The notes: a model not told the origin generated them from the sequence alone. Shown: positions 18,568-27,483, counted from the stretch's first letter. The stretch: DNA of 64,000 bases from Dyadobacter sp. 676 (GCF_040448675.1 NZ_CP159289.1:1426001-1490000); one strand, 5' to 3'. Numbers and translations: made by a program.

Positions 18568-19323
18568 ATGAGAGAATTTCTGCTCCTTCTCCTGGCACAC
18601 GTTCTTGTAGATTTTTACTGGCAACCTACCTCGTGGGTAGCCGACAAAAGGGAGAAAAAATACAAATCCCGCTATCTTTACTTACACGTATTACTGGTAA
18701 TCATTGTATCCTATATCACCCTCCACGCGTGGAAAAATCCGCTACCAGCCATTGCGGTGGGGATTGCACACGGCGTCATTGATCTTGTAAAAATATCATT
18801 TGACAAAAAAGGCTCCCTGACCTGGTTCGTCGTCGATCAGGTTGCTCATCTGGTCACCATTGCGCTTACGGCACTCATTCTCACGAGCAATATCGGGCCT
18901 GGTTTTGAAATACTGGCCGCCTGGCTCAACACCCCTAAAACCCTCGCGACACTGTCGGGCGCACTGCTTTCGCTCTCGCCTATCTCGTTTCTCGTAGGTA
19001 TCCTGACCAGGCCCTGGCGGGAAGAACTTGCCAAACTGGCCCCCGAGGCAGATGATAACCTCGCCAATGCCGGCCGTTGGATAGGTATGTCCGAGCGGTT
19101 GCTCATTTTTGTCTTTGTGCTGGTGAACCAGTATTCCGCCATAGGCTTCCTGATTGCCGCCAAGTCGCTTCTAAGATACAATGACAAAGCAACCGATGCA
19201 GGCATTCCGCCTGCCTATATCAGCAAAAAATCGGAATATGTACTCGTCGGGACTTTGATGAGCTACACCTGTGCCATTGCCATTGCGCTGGCCGTCAGGA
19301 TACTCAGCCAAAAATTTAAATAA
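18568..19323 (+). CDS. DUF3307 family integral membrane protein
   Basis: 251-residue membrane protein starting MREFLLLLLAHVLVDFYWQP. The early HxxxDFxxQ pattern is typical of DUF3307 proteins, as is the second His/Asp segment (GIAHGVIDLVKISFDKK) and a third (FVVDQVAHLVTIAL). About six to seven membrane helices alternate with short loops; conserved His and Asp lie in or near the first three. The function is unknown. Pairing with a SatD-like gene upstream (5-base gap) points to a functional unit in which the cytosolic SatD-HTH protein controls or senses the membrane partner. Confidence 0.8.
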   Translation: MREFLLLLLAHVLVDFYWQPTSWVADKREKKYKSRYLYLHVLLVIIVSYITLHAWKNPLPAIAVGIAHGVIDLVKISFDKKGSLTWFVVDQVAHLVTIALTALILTSNIGPGFEILAAWLNTPKTLATLSGALLSLSPISFLVGILTRPWREELAKLAPEADDNLANAGRWIGMSERLLIFVFVLVNQYSAIGFLIAAKSLLRYNDKATDAGIPPAYISKKSEYVLVGTLMSYTCAIAIALAVRILSQKFK

Positions 19324-19381
19324 CCGGGTTAAACCCGTCGCGCGTTTTCGCATCTAACCCGGGTATCTAAATTTTTTGACC

Positions 19382-19744
19382 ATGAGGAAATCATTATTGG
19401 CCATTTTACTGGCCTTTGTCAGCTTCACAACCTTCGCGCAGCGCGGCGGTAACGCAACGCCCGAGCAACGCGCCGAGAACCAGACCAAAACCTTGACCGA
19501 AAATCTCAAACTTTCGGACGACCAGCAGAAAAAAGTGTACGACCTTAGCCTGGCACGCGCCAAGAAAATGCAGGAATTAAGGGATGCCCAAAACATGGAC
19601 CGCGAGCAGATGCGGGTTTCTATGGAAACATTCAACACCGAGCTCGCCAAAATTCTTACCGTCGAACAGCAGGAAAAATACAAAACCATGCTGGAAGACC
19701 GGAGGAATAACCGCGGCGGCGGTGACCGGGGCCCCAGAAAATAA
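19382..19744 (+). CDS. Small exported Spy/CpxP-like protein
   Basis: 120 residues with a signal peptide (MRKSLLAILLAFVSFTTFA) and a charged helical body. Two LTxxQ-like motifs, LKLSDDQQKKVYDL and LAKILTVEQQEKYKTML, bracket a long helix as in small periplasmic chaperones of the Spy/CpxP type. The tail is Gly/Arg-rich (NNRGGGDRGPRK). It likely acts in the periplasm on unfolded proteins or metals; this rests on the motif only. ATG 19382 is preferred over the in-frame TTG 19376. It is 58 bases behind the DUF3307 gene and ends in a strong terminator. Confidence 0.75.
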   Translation: MRKSLLAILLAFVSFTTFAQRGGNATPEQRAENQTKTLTENLKLSDDQQKKVYDLSLARAKKMQELRDAQNMDREQMRVSMETFNTELAKILTVEQQEKYKTMLEDRRNNRGGGDRGPRK

Positions 19745-19760
19745 CACCGGGGTAAAAGCA

Positions 19761-19798
19761 AAACAGGCTGCCAAATTTTCGCATTTGGCAGCCTGTTT
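19761..19798. terminator. Strong bidirectional terminator
   Basis: AAACAGGCTGCCAAAT (19761-19776) and ATTTGGCAGCCTGTTT (19783-19798) form a perfect 16-bp stem around a 6-base loop. It separates the plus-strand small exported protein gene from the minus-strand Uma2 remnant. Confidence 0.9.
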
Positions 19799-19820
19799 CA
19801 ATATCGGGCATTTCGAATTT

Positions 19821-20128
19821 CTAAATCACGCCTTCCTGCTTCAAAAGATCATTCAGGCAAAATTGGTATTGATCAAAAACCGGGATCATTTCGTCCCATT
19901 CGTAGACAGCCCATTCGCGTGACTGATCCATTACCATGATTTTACGGCTTTCTGTCAAGATCCAGATCAAACAATAGTTGCGACCAACACCTGTAAAAAA
20001 CTGCAACCCATAACTTCTTCCGGAGACAAATTATTTTCCAGTACTTTCTTGTAGCCTTTGCGGTACAAGGGGCGTCCGTCGAGTTCTTCGAAGATCAGGC
20101 TAGCAGGAATTGTCTCGGTGAGTATCAT
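19821..20128 (-). pseudogene. Remnant of a Uma2-type (restriction-endonuclease-like) gene
   Basis: Two pieces of one gene in different frames. The first, from ATG 20128, reads MILTETIPASLIFEELDGRP and continues to about EEVMG. The second, from about 20000 down to the stop at 19821, reads CLIWILTESRKIMVMDQSRE and VYEWDEMIPVFDQYQF. These resemble the two ends of Uma2-like proteins of roughly 190 residues seen in Cytophagales, so some 90 residues containing the nuclease core are missing. The middle deletion also changes frame. The assignment rests on remembered family pattern and is moderately sure. A Uma2 gene with a fuller length lies at 32832. Confidence 0.55.
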
Positions 20129-20188
20129 GGTCTTTTCAATTGGCTCCTAAATAAATATAGCGAATTTCAACCTAACTCAAATTAAGCT

Positions 20189-21785
20189 TTAAAGCGCCAT
20201 CTCCGTCTTGAATTCCGACGTAAAATGGAAGTGAATGGCCGGGTTATTTTCACGGTTCATGCGGATCATCCATTCGGATTCGGCCAGGAATACCGGGTTG
20301 CGGTCCTTGTCGTAGGCGATCTGGTTGCCTTTCAAACGGATAAACTGGTCCATTGCCGCCTTGTCGTCGGCGGTGAGCCAGCAGGCGCGGGAAATGTTCA
20401 TCGGTACCCAGCGGCATTTGGCGCCGTATTCGTGTTCTAGGCGGTACTGGATTACGTCGAATTGAAGTTCCCCAACGGTACCTACCACTTTCCTATTGCC
20501 CAAATCGAGCGTAAAAAGCTGCGCTACTCCCTCGTCGGTGAGTTGCTGGATACCCTTTTCCAATTGCTTGGATTTCATGGGGTCCATATTGATCAGCTCC
20601 TTGAATATCTCGGGCGAAAAGCTCGGAATGCCTGAGAATTGCAGGTTTTCACCTTCCGTCAACGTATCGCCGATTTTGAAGTTCCCGGTGTCATAAAGGC
20701 CGACCACATCCCCCGGGTAACCTTCCTCCATCACACTCTTGTCCGAAGCCATGAATGTGAACGGGCTCGAAAAGCGTATGTCTTTGCCCAACCGCACGTG
20801 TTTGTAAAATTTTCCCCTTTCGAACTTGCCCGAGCAAATGCGGAGGAATGCAATGCGGTCGCGGTGGCGGGGATCAAGGTTGGCGTGAATTTTAAATACG
20901 AAACCGGTGAATTTAGGTTCCGTCGGTTCCACTTCGCGCACATCCGTAGGGCGTGGCTGCGGAATAGGCGAAATCTCGCAGAATGTATCCAGCAACTCTT
21001 TGATACCGAAGTTATTGATCGCACTCCCAAAGAATACCGGTGCAAGCTGACCTTTCTGATAAGCCTCTTCAGAGAACGCATCATAAACACCCTCCACGAG
21101 CTCCACATCCTCGGCCAGCTGGGTGGCGTCTTTTTCTCCAAGCAGTTCGGCAAGTTGCTCGTCTTCCAGATTCACCTTGGCAACATCGTTCTCGATTTTC
21201 GTCTTATTAATCTTAAAGAAATACAGCATTTGCTCATACAAACTGTAAACCCCCCTTAAAATTCGCGCCCATGTTGATCGGCCAGGTAAGCGGCCGGACG
21301 CGGATATTCAGCTTGCTTTCGAGCTCATCGAGCAGTTCGAATGGGTTCTGACCTTCCCGGTCGAGCTTATTGATAAACACGATCACGGGCGTGTTGCGCA
21401 TGCGGCAAACCTCCATCAGCCGTTCGGTTTGCTCTTCGACACCCTTTACACAATCGACCACGAGGATTACACTGTCCACGGCTGTCAACGTGCGGTAGGT
21501 ATCTTCGGCAAAGTCCTTGTGGCCGGGCGTATCGAGGATGTTGATCAGCAGGTCCCTGTATTCGAAGGTCATTACCGACGTCGCAACCGAAATACCACGT
21601 TGCTTCTCGATCTCCATAAAGTCGGAAGTCGCCGTCTTCTTGATCTTATTGGACTTTACCGCGCCGGCTGTTTGGATTGCACCACCGAAAAGGAGCAGCT
21701 TTTCAGTAAGCGTGGTTTTCCCGGCATCGGGGTGACTGATAATCGCAAACGTACGGCGCTTCTTGATTTCTTGTAAATTACTCAT
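20189..21785 (-). pseudogene. prfC: Peptide chain release factor 3, frameshifted
   Basis: Translational GTPase that recycles release factors RF1/RF2 from the ribosome. The N-terminal piece has the P-loop [15 protein letters not shown], switch region with [13 protein letters not shown]3 DTPGHKDF and G4 NKLDREG. The C-terminal piece begins at [15 protein letters not shown] and continues with the OB-like domain II and RF3 domain III to the end. A C6 run at 21250-21255 (G6 in the gene) has one base too many; removing it joins NMGANFKG to VYSLYEQML. Restored length is 531 residues, normal for RF3. Start ATG 21785 ([13 protein letters not shown]) is chosen over the longer open frame. A loss of RF3 would be tolerated by many bacteria, so a real mutation is possible, but the run-length error is more likely. 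Confidence 0.92.
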
Positions 21786-21896
21786 ATATATTGCTATCTC
21801 GAACGGATAGTCGTTTTTCAGGAACATCACCTAAACCACTTTGTTTCAAAGCATTGGCAATGCATTACCCATTGTGACAGAATTGCAAAATTTGCA

Positions 21897-21904
21897 CAAA
21901 GATA
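21897..21904 (-). promoter_or_regulatory. -7 promoter element for prfC
   Basis: TATCTTTG on the minus strand matches TAnnTTTG and would give a leader of about 100 bases before ATG 21785. It starts immediately behind the ppa terminator. No clear -33 TTG. Confidence 0.5.
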
Positions 21905-21915
21905 AGAATAAAGAA

Positions 21916-21938
21916 AAGCCGCCCCTAATGAGGACGGC
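21916..21938 (-). terminator. Intrinsic terminator of ppa
   Basis: On the minus strand AGCCGTCCT pairs with AGGGGCGGCT (one G-T pair and one bulge) and is followed by TTTTCTTTATT. It lies 46 bases after the ppa stop. Confidence 0.75.
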
Positions 21939-21983
21939 TCTAAATTACACGGCATTCCACGCCGGTCGGTAATTCTTCGAATC

Positions 21984-22595
21984 TCAGTAATAAGAATGCT
22001 TGTAATCCTCCACCGAAGTAAGAATCACCTCATGTGCCTCTTCCCTACCGTACACATTGGTAATCTCGATATGAGCTTTCTCGCCCGGGAGGTTTTTGTA
22101 AGTCAGGAAGTAGTGTTTCAAACGCTCCACGATACCGTCCGGCAGCTCGCTCAGGTCGTTGAACTGGCCGTACACTTCATCGCCTTTCAGTACGGCGATG
22201 ATCTTGTCGTCGGCTTCGCCACCATCGATCAGACGGATACCGCCGATAGGCTTCGCCTCGCACATGATGTTGCCATGTGAGATGATTTTTTCGCACAATA
22301 CAATGATATCCAGCGGGTCACCGTCCCCTTCGGTCACATCGCGGCCGGAGCGCTCACGGGCCAGCGCCGCAATTTTGTCGGCGCAGTAAGTTTTAGGGAT
22401 AAAGCCGTACAATGCGGGAACGATGTTCGAATATTTCTGAGGACGGTCGATTTTGAGGTAACCGGTGGCCTTGTCAATTTCGTACTTTACGGTATCGGTA
22501 GGAACAATTTCAATAAATGCAGTCACTAGTTCGGGTGCCTTGTCACCCATTGGAATTCCGTGCCACGGATGTGCTTTGTGTACGTTAGCGATCAT
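21984..22595 (-). CDS. ppa: Inorganic pyrophosphatase, family I
   Basis: Soluble enzyme that hydrolyses pyrophosphate from biosynthetic reactions. 203 residues. The family I signature with three Asp is present as DGDPLDIIVL, and further metal/phosphate ligands are seen in YEIDKATG, GGIRLIDGGEADDKI and the C-terminal HYFLTYKNL. Start ATG 22595 (MIANVHKAHPWHGI). Own terminator downstream; the gene after it (prfC) has its own promoter. Confidence 0.95.
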   Translation of the reverse strand: MIANVHKAHPWHGIPMGDKAPELVTAFIEIVPTDTVKYEIDKATGYLKIDRPQKYSNIVPALYGFIPKTYCADKIAALARERSGRDVTEGDGDPLDIIVLCEKIISHGNIMCEAKPIGGIRLIDGGEADDKIIAVLKGDEVYGQFNDLSELPDGIVERLKHYFLTYKNLPGEKAHIEITNVYGREEAHEVILTSVEDYKHSYY

Positions 22596-22654
22596 TAGTT
22601 GTGTAATAGGTAATAACTTAATACTTAAATTTCGTTGAATACTGTCTTGATTTT

Positions 22655-23626
22655 TTACAATCCCGCCTTTTCGGCAATAGTGTAATCCCCTGTTTTTGAA
22701 ACAGATTGCTTTACAAATAATTCACCCAAAAATCCTGCGAGAAATAATTGAGAGCCTACCATAATGGCAACCAGCGCCAAAAAGAACAGCGGGTTTTCTG
22801 TAACATTCCGGTAGGGCAATAAATTGTAAATGTTATATATTTTTTTCCCGATTAGCCACACAGCTATAAGGCTTCCAAGAAAAAACATAAGGGTTCCGAG
22901 ACTACCAAACAAATGCATGGGCCTTCGGCCAAACTTATTCACAAAGGCGATCGAAAGCAAATCCAAGAAGCCAAAAATGAAGCGTTCCAGACCGAATTTT
23001 GTGTGACCGTATTTGCGCGCCCGGTGCTGCACCACCTTCTCCCCGATCTTCGCAAAACCATTCCATTTCGCGATTACCGGAATGTATCGGTGCATCTCTC
23101 CGTAAATAGTGATATTTTTCACTACCTCTTTGCGATAAGCCTTTAAGCCACAATTGAAATCGTGGAGGAACACTCCGGAAATTTGCCGGGTGGCCGCATT
23201 GAAAAGTTTGGTGGGAATGGTCTTGGTAACAGGGTCGTAACGCTTCTTTTTCCAGCCCGAAACAAGGTCGTAACGGTCGTTGACGATCATACTGTACAGT
23301 TCCGGAATTTCGTCGGGACTATCCTGCAAATCGGCGTCCATCGTGATGACTACGTTGCCTTTTGCGGCCTGAAAACCGGTTTGCAATGCGGCCGTTTTAC
23401 CATAATTCCGCACGAAACGCATGCCCCGCACATTCGGGTTTTCACTTGAAAGTTGCTGGATCACCTCCCAGGAGCGGTCCTTGCTGCCGTCGTCCATGAA
23501 AAGCACTTCGTAGGTGAAGCCATTCTCGTCCATTACCCGCGCAATCCACTCGCAGAGCTCAGGAAGCGATTCTTCTTCATTATAAAGCGGGACAACAACG
23601 GAAATCTGGATAGCTTGGTCGGTCAT
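22655..23626 (-). CDS. Glycosyltransferase family 2, DPM1/ArnC-like with two C-terminal TM helices
   Basis: Inverting GT-A enzyme that transfers a sugar to a polyprenyl phosphate, judged by layout. ATG 23626 (MTDQAIQISVVVPLYNEEES) is preferred because VVPLYNEEES is the N-terminal strand of the fold. DxD region in TMDADLQDSPDEI, later HxxxxYGHTKFGLERF that fits the acceptor side, and two hydrophobic segments (FLGSLIAVWLIG and FFLALVAIMVGSQLFL) near the C-terminus. About 323 residues. It lies upstream of ppa in the same direction with a 59-base gap. Confidence 0.9.
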   Translation of the reverse strand: MTDQAIQISVVVPLYNEEESLPELCEWIARVMDENGFTYEVLFMDDGSKDRSWEVIQQLSSENPNVRGMRFVRNYGKTAALQTGFQAAKGNVVITMDADLQDSPDEIPELYSMIVNDRYDLVSGWKKKRYDPVTKTIPTKLFNAATRQISGVFLHDFNCGLKAYRKEVVKNITIYGEMHRYIPVIAKWNGFAKIGEKVVQHRARKYGHTKFGLERFIFGFLDLLSIAFVNKFGRRPMHLFGSLGTLMFFLGSLIAVWLIGKKIYNIYNLLPYRNVTENPLFFLALVAIMVGSQLFLAGFLGELFVKQSVSKTGDYTIAEKAGL

Positions 23627-23686
23627 GTACGGTTTCAGTGACAATGCTTTGCCGGCAATTTGCCGCAAAGTTCGTGTTTTTCCTGA

Positions 23687-24409
23687 TCAAAATTTCAAAT
23701 AAAAAGCTTTTAGCAATTCCCTGAAACGCGGATCGTGGGTCGTGCCATCCTTTTCATAAATGTAAAGATCAGGCTCAACATACACGGTATGAGCAAATTC
23801 CGCATGCTGAAAGACCATTAATACGCGAAACGCTTTTTTATCTTCCTGGTGAAACAATGTCAGTTTTCGGCTAAGTTTCCAGCCGGCCTGCTCCGCTTTC
23901 TCCGCAAAGCGCTCGCCCTCTTCGACCGGAAAGAGGATATTGAATTTACCGTCCGGCTTTAAAAGTCGCCCGATAGCCGTCAGCAGCTCTTCAAAATCAA
24001 GGGTTTTGGCATGATGCGCGATATTCTTTTTATCGATCGGTGAAAGCAGGTCCGACTGAAAGAAAGGCGGATTGGTAACGATCACGTCATACAAGTGATC
24101 CGACACAAACTCCTGCACCGCCGAATGAAATAGCGTAATGCGATCATGAAACGGGCTTTGTTCCACATTCTCGCCCGCCTGGTAAAAAGCCTCCGCATCG
24201 ATCTCCACCGCGTCGATCATCGCGTACGAATTGCGCTGGGCCACCATCAAAGACAACAGCCCCGTTCCCGCCCCGATATCGAGAATGCGATCGGCGTCCT
24301 CCACATCTGCCCACGCGCCCAGCACGCAGGCGTCCGTACATACTTTCATCGCACACTGGTCCTGCCGGACCGTGAACTGCTTGAAACGGAAATGGGCATT
24401 ACGCGGCAT
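23687..24409 (-). CDS. trmN6: tRNA1(Val) (adenine(37)-N6)-methyltransferase family
   Basis: SAM-dependent N6-adenine methyltransferase of the YfiC/TrmN6 group. 240 residues. SAM motif I ILDIGAGTGLLSL, acidic end of strand 2 (VEIDAEAF), and the N6-MTase catalytic motif NPPF (VTNPPFFQSDL) are visible. The N-terminal FRFKQFTVRQDQCAMKV is the family signature that precedes motif I. It is 7 bases downstream of the RNase H gene stop, so the two are probably cotranscribed. The exact target adenosine is inferred from the family. Confidence 0.88.
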   Translation of the reverse strand: MPRNAHFRFKQFTVRQDQCAMKVCTDACVLGAWADVEDADRILDIGAGTGLLSLMVAQRNSYAMIDAVEIDAEAFYQAGENVEQSPFHDRITLFHSAVQEFVSDHLYDVIVTNPPFFQSDLLSPIDKKNIAHHAKTLDFEELLTAIGRLLKPDGKFNILFPVEEGERFAEKAEQAGWKLSRKLTLFHQEDKKAFRVLMVFQHAEFAHTVYVEPDLYIYEKDGTTHDPRFRELLKAFYLKF

Positions 24410-24416
24410 ATATCTG

Positions 24417-25046
24417 TTATTTTCGTCCGAAATCAGCCGGATTTTCTCCCCAATACTCCGTTTCCCATTTCAATATCTTGTTGGGGTAAGTGTTTGTTGC
24501 AAGCCAGCGTTCGGCACGCTGCAACATTTCAAACAACGGCTTGTTCCGCGGTGTGAGGGCCAGCTTGGTATTCGCGTGTTTCTTTTTAACCCAGGCGATC
24601 GCCGTTTTGGAATCGCTGTAAATTGGCAGGTCGCTCTCCTTCTTTTGCAAATAAGCCAATGCATGCACGATCGCGAGAAACTCGCCGATATTATTGGTAC
24701 CGTCTTTAAATGGCCCTTGCAGGAAAATACGGTCGCCCGTGGCGTAATAGACGCCCTGATACTCCATATCGCCGGTAGCGGTATTCCAGGCCGCATCTAC
24801 CGCAATACTGTTCTTAATGGGCCTTCCCACATTCGCAGGCGGTTCCTGAACAGCCGGTTTCGAATCCTTTTTGGCCACAAACTCCCAGTAATTTCGCTGA
24901 ATGGCCGCTTCGGCCTCCTGCAATGAGTCAAAAGACTTGTAGCGCGCATCCTCGAAGCCCTTAATCTGCGCCTCGCACTCCTTCCAGTCGGTAAACACGC
25001 CCGTCTTCCGGCCTTGCCACACTACGTAGTATTTGGTCTTTTTCAA
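24417..25046 (-). CDS. rnhA: Ribonuclease HI with N-terminal viroplasmin-type RNA/DNA hybrid-binding domain
   Basis: Cleaves the RNA strand of RNA-DNA hybrids. 209 residues. The N-terminal 47 residues (KYYVVWQGRKTGVFTDW) form the hybrid-binding domain found in eukaryotic RNase H1 and in many Bacteroidota enzymes. The catalytic domain has all four acids: Asp in IAVDAAW, Glu in NIGEFLAIVHAL, Asp in YSDSKTAI and Asp in the final NPADFGRK. Located between the pepT terminator-like hairpin and trmN6. Confidence 0.93.
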   Translation of the reverse strand: MKKTKYYVVWQGRKTGVFTDWKECEAQIKGFEDARYKSFDSLQEAEAAIQRNYWEFVAKKDSKPAVQEPPANVGRPIKNSIAVDAAWNTATGDMEYQGVYYATGDRIFLQGPFKDGTNNIGEFLAIVHALAYLQKKESDLPIYSDSKTAIAWVKKKHANTKLALTPRNKPLFEMLQRAERWLATNTYPNKILKWETEYWGENPADFGRK

Positions 25047-25065
25047 TTTTGAATGACTAATTTTT

Positions 25066-25130
25066 GAATGACCGAATGATTGAATGACCGAATGACTGAA
25101 TATTGTCTATTCAATCATTCAGTCATTCAA
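25066..25130. repeat. 8-bp tandem repeats ending in a 22-bp hairpin
   Basis: Four consecutive units GAATGACC, GAATGATT, GAATGACC, GAATGACT (25066-25097). The arm 25080-25101 pairs with 25109-25130 over 22 bp with two G-T pairs and a 7-base loop. It fills the pepT-rnhA intergenic space (both minus strand) and may stop transcription from pepT. A looser unit at 25051-25058 belongs to the same series. Confidence 0.8.
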
Positions 25131-25132
25131 AA

Positions 25133-26365
25133 TTATTTCTCCGCCCAAACGCTCGCCAAACTGACGATAACGTCAACCGCCTTTTCCATGTCCTGCACCG
25201 ATACCCATTCCAGTTTGGAGTGGAAAGCGTGCTCGCCGGCGAAGATGTTGGGGCATGGGAGGCCCATGAACGAGAGCCGCGAGCCGTCGGTGCCGCCGCG
25301 GATGCTGCGACGGATAGGCGTTAATCCTACCCTTTCCATGGCCGTCAATGCATTTTGGATCACTTCGGGATGTTGATCGAGCACTTCCTTCATATTCCGG
25401 TATTGTTCCTGAACTTTGAATTCGGCGGACGAATTCGGATATTCTTTCAGGACATCTTCCATTATGCCTTTCAGGAACGCCTCTTTTTCGTGCAGACCCG
25501 CAACGGTGAAATCGCGGATGATGAAGCTCAGCACGGCCTTCTCCTGAATGCCTTCCATCTGGACCGGATGGATAAAACCTTCCTTATCTTGGGTGGTTTC
25601 CGGCGAAAGTCTGTTTTTTGGAAGTCTCGCGAGGATTTCGGCAGCGATTTTCAATGCATTTTCCAGCTTGCCAATCGCATAACCGGGATGCGTACTCACC
25701 CCGTGAATGGTAATTTTCACGCCGTCGGCCGAAAACGTTTCGTCTTCCAGGGTCCCGATGGCCTCGCCGTCGACGGTGTAGCCAAAATCCGCGCCCAGCT
25801 TTTGCAGATCGACTTTTTCCGTTCCTCTTCCCACTTCCTCATCCGGCGTGAAGAGTATTTTAATAGTACCATGTTTCAGCTGCGGATTGGCAAACAAATA
25901 CTCGGCAGCGGCCATTATTTCCGCTACACCTGCCTTATTATCAGCGCCCAGTAACGTAGTGCCGCTCGCGGTGACAATATCATTGCCAATCTGCTGGTCG
26001 AGGTCATGGAGTTCTCCGATTCTCAAAACCTGCGAAGGATCGTCAGGCAGGACAATATCCGACCCATCCCAATTCCGGTGAACGATCGGCTTTACGTTAG
26101 CGCCCGTAACATCCGACGAAGTATCCACATGCGAGCAGAAGCAGATCACGGGAATGTCCGTCCTGTCCGAATTGGACGGAATGGTCGCGTATACATATCC
26201 GTGCTCATCCACGTGCGCGTCCGTAACGCCCAGTGCGCGAAGTTCTTCGGCGAGCAGGTTGCTCAGGTTACGCTGTTTAGCAGTGCTTGGAAATGTTTCC
26301 GAGTTGGGGTCCGATTGTGTATCGATCTGCACATAACGCAGGAATCTTTCAAGAACAGAGCTCAT
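25133..26365 (-). CDS. pepT: Peptidase T (tripeptide aminopeptidase)
   Basis: Zinc-dependent M20 aminopeptidase that removes the N-terminal residue of tripeptides in the cytoplasm. 410 residues. Metal ligands: His-Asp in CFCSHVDTSSD, Asp in LLGADNKAGVAE, the Glu-Glu pair in FTPDEEVGRGT, Asp in YTVDGEAIG, and His near the C-terminus in GEHAFHSKLEW. The arrangement and length are those of PepT rather than other M20 enzymes. The gene is 29 bases upstream of a MazG-like gene start in the reverse direction order and shares its strand. Confidence 0.94.
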   Translation of the reverse strand: MSSVLERFLRYVQIDTQSDPNSETFPSTAKQRNLSNLLAEELRALGVTDAHVDEHGYVYATIPSNSDRTDIPVICFCSHVDTSSDVTGANVKPIVHRNWDGSDIVLPDDPSQVLRIGELHDLDQQIGNDIVTASGTTLLGADNKAGVAEIMAAAEYLFANPQLKHGTIKILFTPDEEVGRGTEKVDLQKLGADFGYTVDGEAIGTLEDETFSADGVKITIHGVSTHPGYAIGKLENALKIAAEILARLPKNRLSPETTQDKEGFIHPVQMEGIQEKAVLSFIIRDFTVAGLHEKEAFLKGIMEDVLKEYPNSSAEFKVQEQYRNMKEVLDQHPEVIQNALTAMERVGLTPIRRSIRGGTDGSRLSFMGLPCPNIFAGEHAFHSKLEWVSVQDMEKAVDVIVSLASVWAEK

Positions 26366-26394
26366 AATGAGTCGATTAAACCTTGGAAATATAA

Positions 26395-26859
26395 TTAACC
26401 GATGATTGAAGCCAGATCGGCGGGCGAATAATTGATATTCTTCAAAGTCTTGTCGTCGGTCGTGCGGTACACGAGGTATTTGCCCTTATCCTCTTTGTAG
26501 TAGCAATCGGTGCCTTTGGCCTGGTAATGCGCCACGGTCGCCTCGGCCTCTTCCACAGAGTTGCAGGCTTTCGACATATTCGAACGTTGCACTTCGTCGA
26601 ATAACGCGCGGAATTTCTCGCCCAACCCGAATTCCAGCACCGCTCCCGACAATACATATTGCAGGTCGCAAAGCGCATCGGCCACTTCGACAATGTCCTT
26701 TTCGAGGATCGCAACTTCCAGCTCCTTCAATTCTTCGGCCAGCAATGCCACGCGCAGGCGGCACCTTTCCTCGGAGGGGATCGTCGGCGTTTCCAGGATC
26801 GGGTGTTTGAAAGTTCTGTGAAAATCCGCGACTTGATTAAGGCTATCCAGTTGTTGCAT
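26395..26859 (-). CDS. MazG/PRA-PH-superfamily nucleotide pyrophosphohydrolase
   Basis: 154-residue all-alpha NTP pyrophosphohydrolase domain. The metal-binding helix ALLAEELKELEVAILE supplies ExxE, and the second helix VEVADALCDLQYVL supplies the xxxD motif (EVADALCD). The N-terminal DFHRTFKHPI and the C-terminal DDKTLKNINYSPADL fit the phosphoribosyl-ATP pyrophosphatase-like single-gene family, common outside his operons in Bacteroidota. It probably cleans non-canonical NTPs; the true substrate is not known. Confidence 0.82.
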   Translation of the reverse strand: MQQLDSLNQVADFHRTFKHPILETPTIPSEERCRLRVALLAEELKELEVAILEKDIVEVADALCDLQYVLSGAVLEFGLGEKFRALFDEVQRSNMSKACNSVEEAEATVAHYQAKGTDCYYKEDKGKYLVYRTTDDKTLKNINYSPADLASIIG

Positions 26860-26913
26860 TGTTATATGGTTTTAAAGATTTGTATTGCCTGAAATGTTGC
26901 ATTCGGGGGCCAC

Positions 26914-27483
26914 TTACATCGATAGGTTGGTTTTGAAAAGCTTGATCGCTATCGCCAGCAGGATAATGCCGAAAACCTTTCGGAGAATATCCGTACCACC
27001 CTGCCCTAGCTTCCGTTCCAGCCAGTTCGAGGATTTTAGTACGAGGTAAATGAAAAAGAGGTTCAGCCCGATGCCGACCAGGATATTCGGGATCTGGTAT
27101 GCCGAGCGGAGCGACAGCAATGTGGTCATCGTAGCCGCGCCCGCGATCATCGGAAATGCGATCGGCACGATGGACGCCACGCCTACATCGACGTTGCCAT
27201 GCTTGAAAATGTCGCGCCCCAGGATCATTTCGAGCCCGAGCAGGAACAGAATAATAGCCCCGGCAATGGCGAACGACGCGATATCGACGCCGAAAAGACT
27301 GAGCAACCTTTCCCCCAAAAACAGAAAGATCACCATGATCAGTCCGGCTACGATGGTCGTTTTTTCCGACTCGATTTTGCCGAGCTTCCGTCGGAAATCG
27401 ACGATAACAGGCAATGAGCCAAGCACATCGATCACTGAGAAGAGGATCAGCGTGACGGAAACGATTTCCTTGAAATTGAACAT
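26914..27483 (-). CDS. MarC family integral membrane protein
   Basis: About 189 residues with six hydrophobic helices. Start at ATG 27483 (MFNFKEIVSVTLIL); the longer frame would add a polar N-terminus. Family features are the first helix with FSVIDVLGSLPV, GAIILFLLGLEMILG, and AFPMIAGAATMTTLL. MarC proteins were once linked to multiple antibiotic resistance but have no proven transport substrate. Confidence 0.88.
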   Translation of the reverse strand: MFNFKEIVSVTLILFSVIDVLGSLPVIVDFRRKLGKIESEKTTIVAGLIMVIFLFLGERLLSLFGVDIASFAIAGAIILFLLGLEMILGRDIFKHGNVDVGVASIVPIAFPMIAGAATMTTLLSLRSAYQIPNILVGIGLNLFFIYLVLKSSNWLERKLGQGGTDILRKVFGIILLAIAIKLFKTNLSM

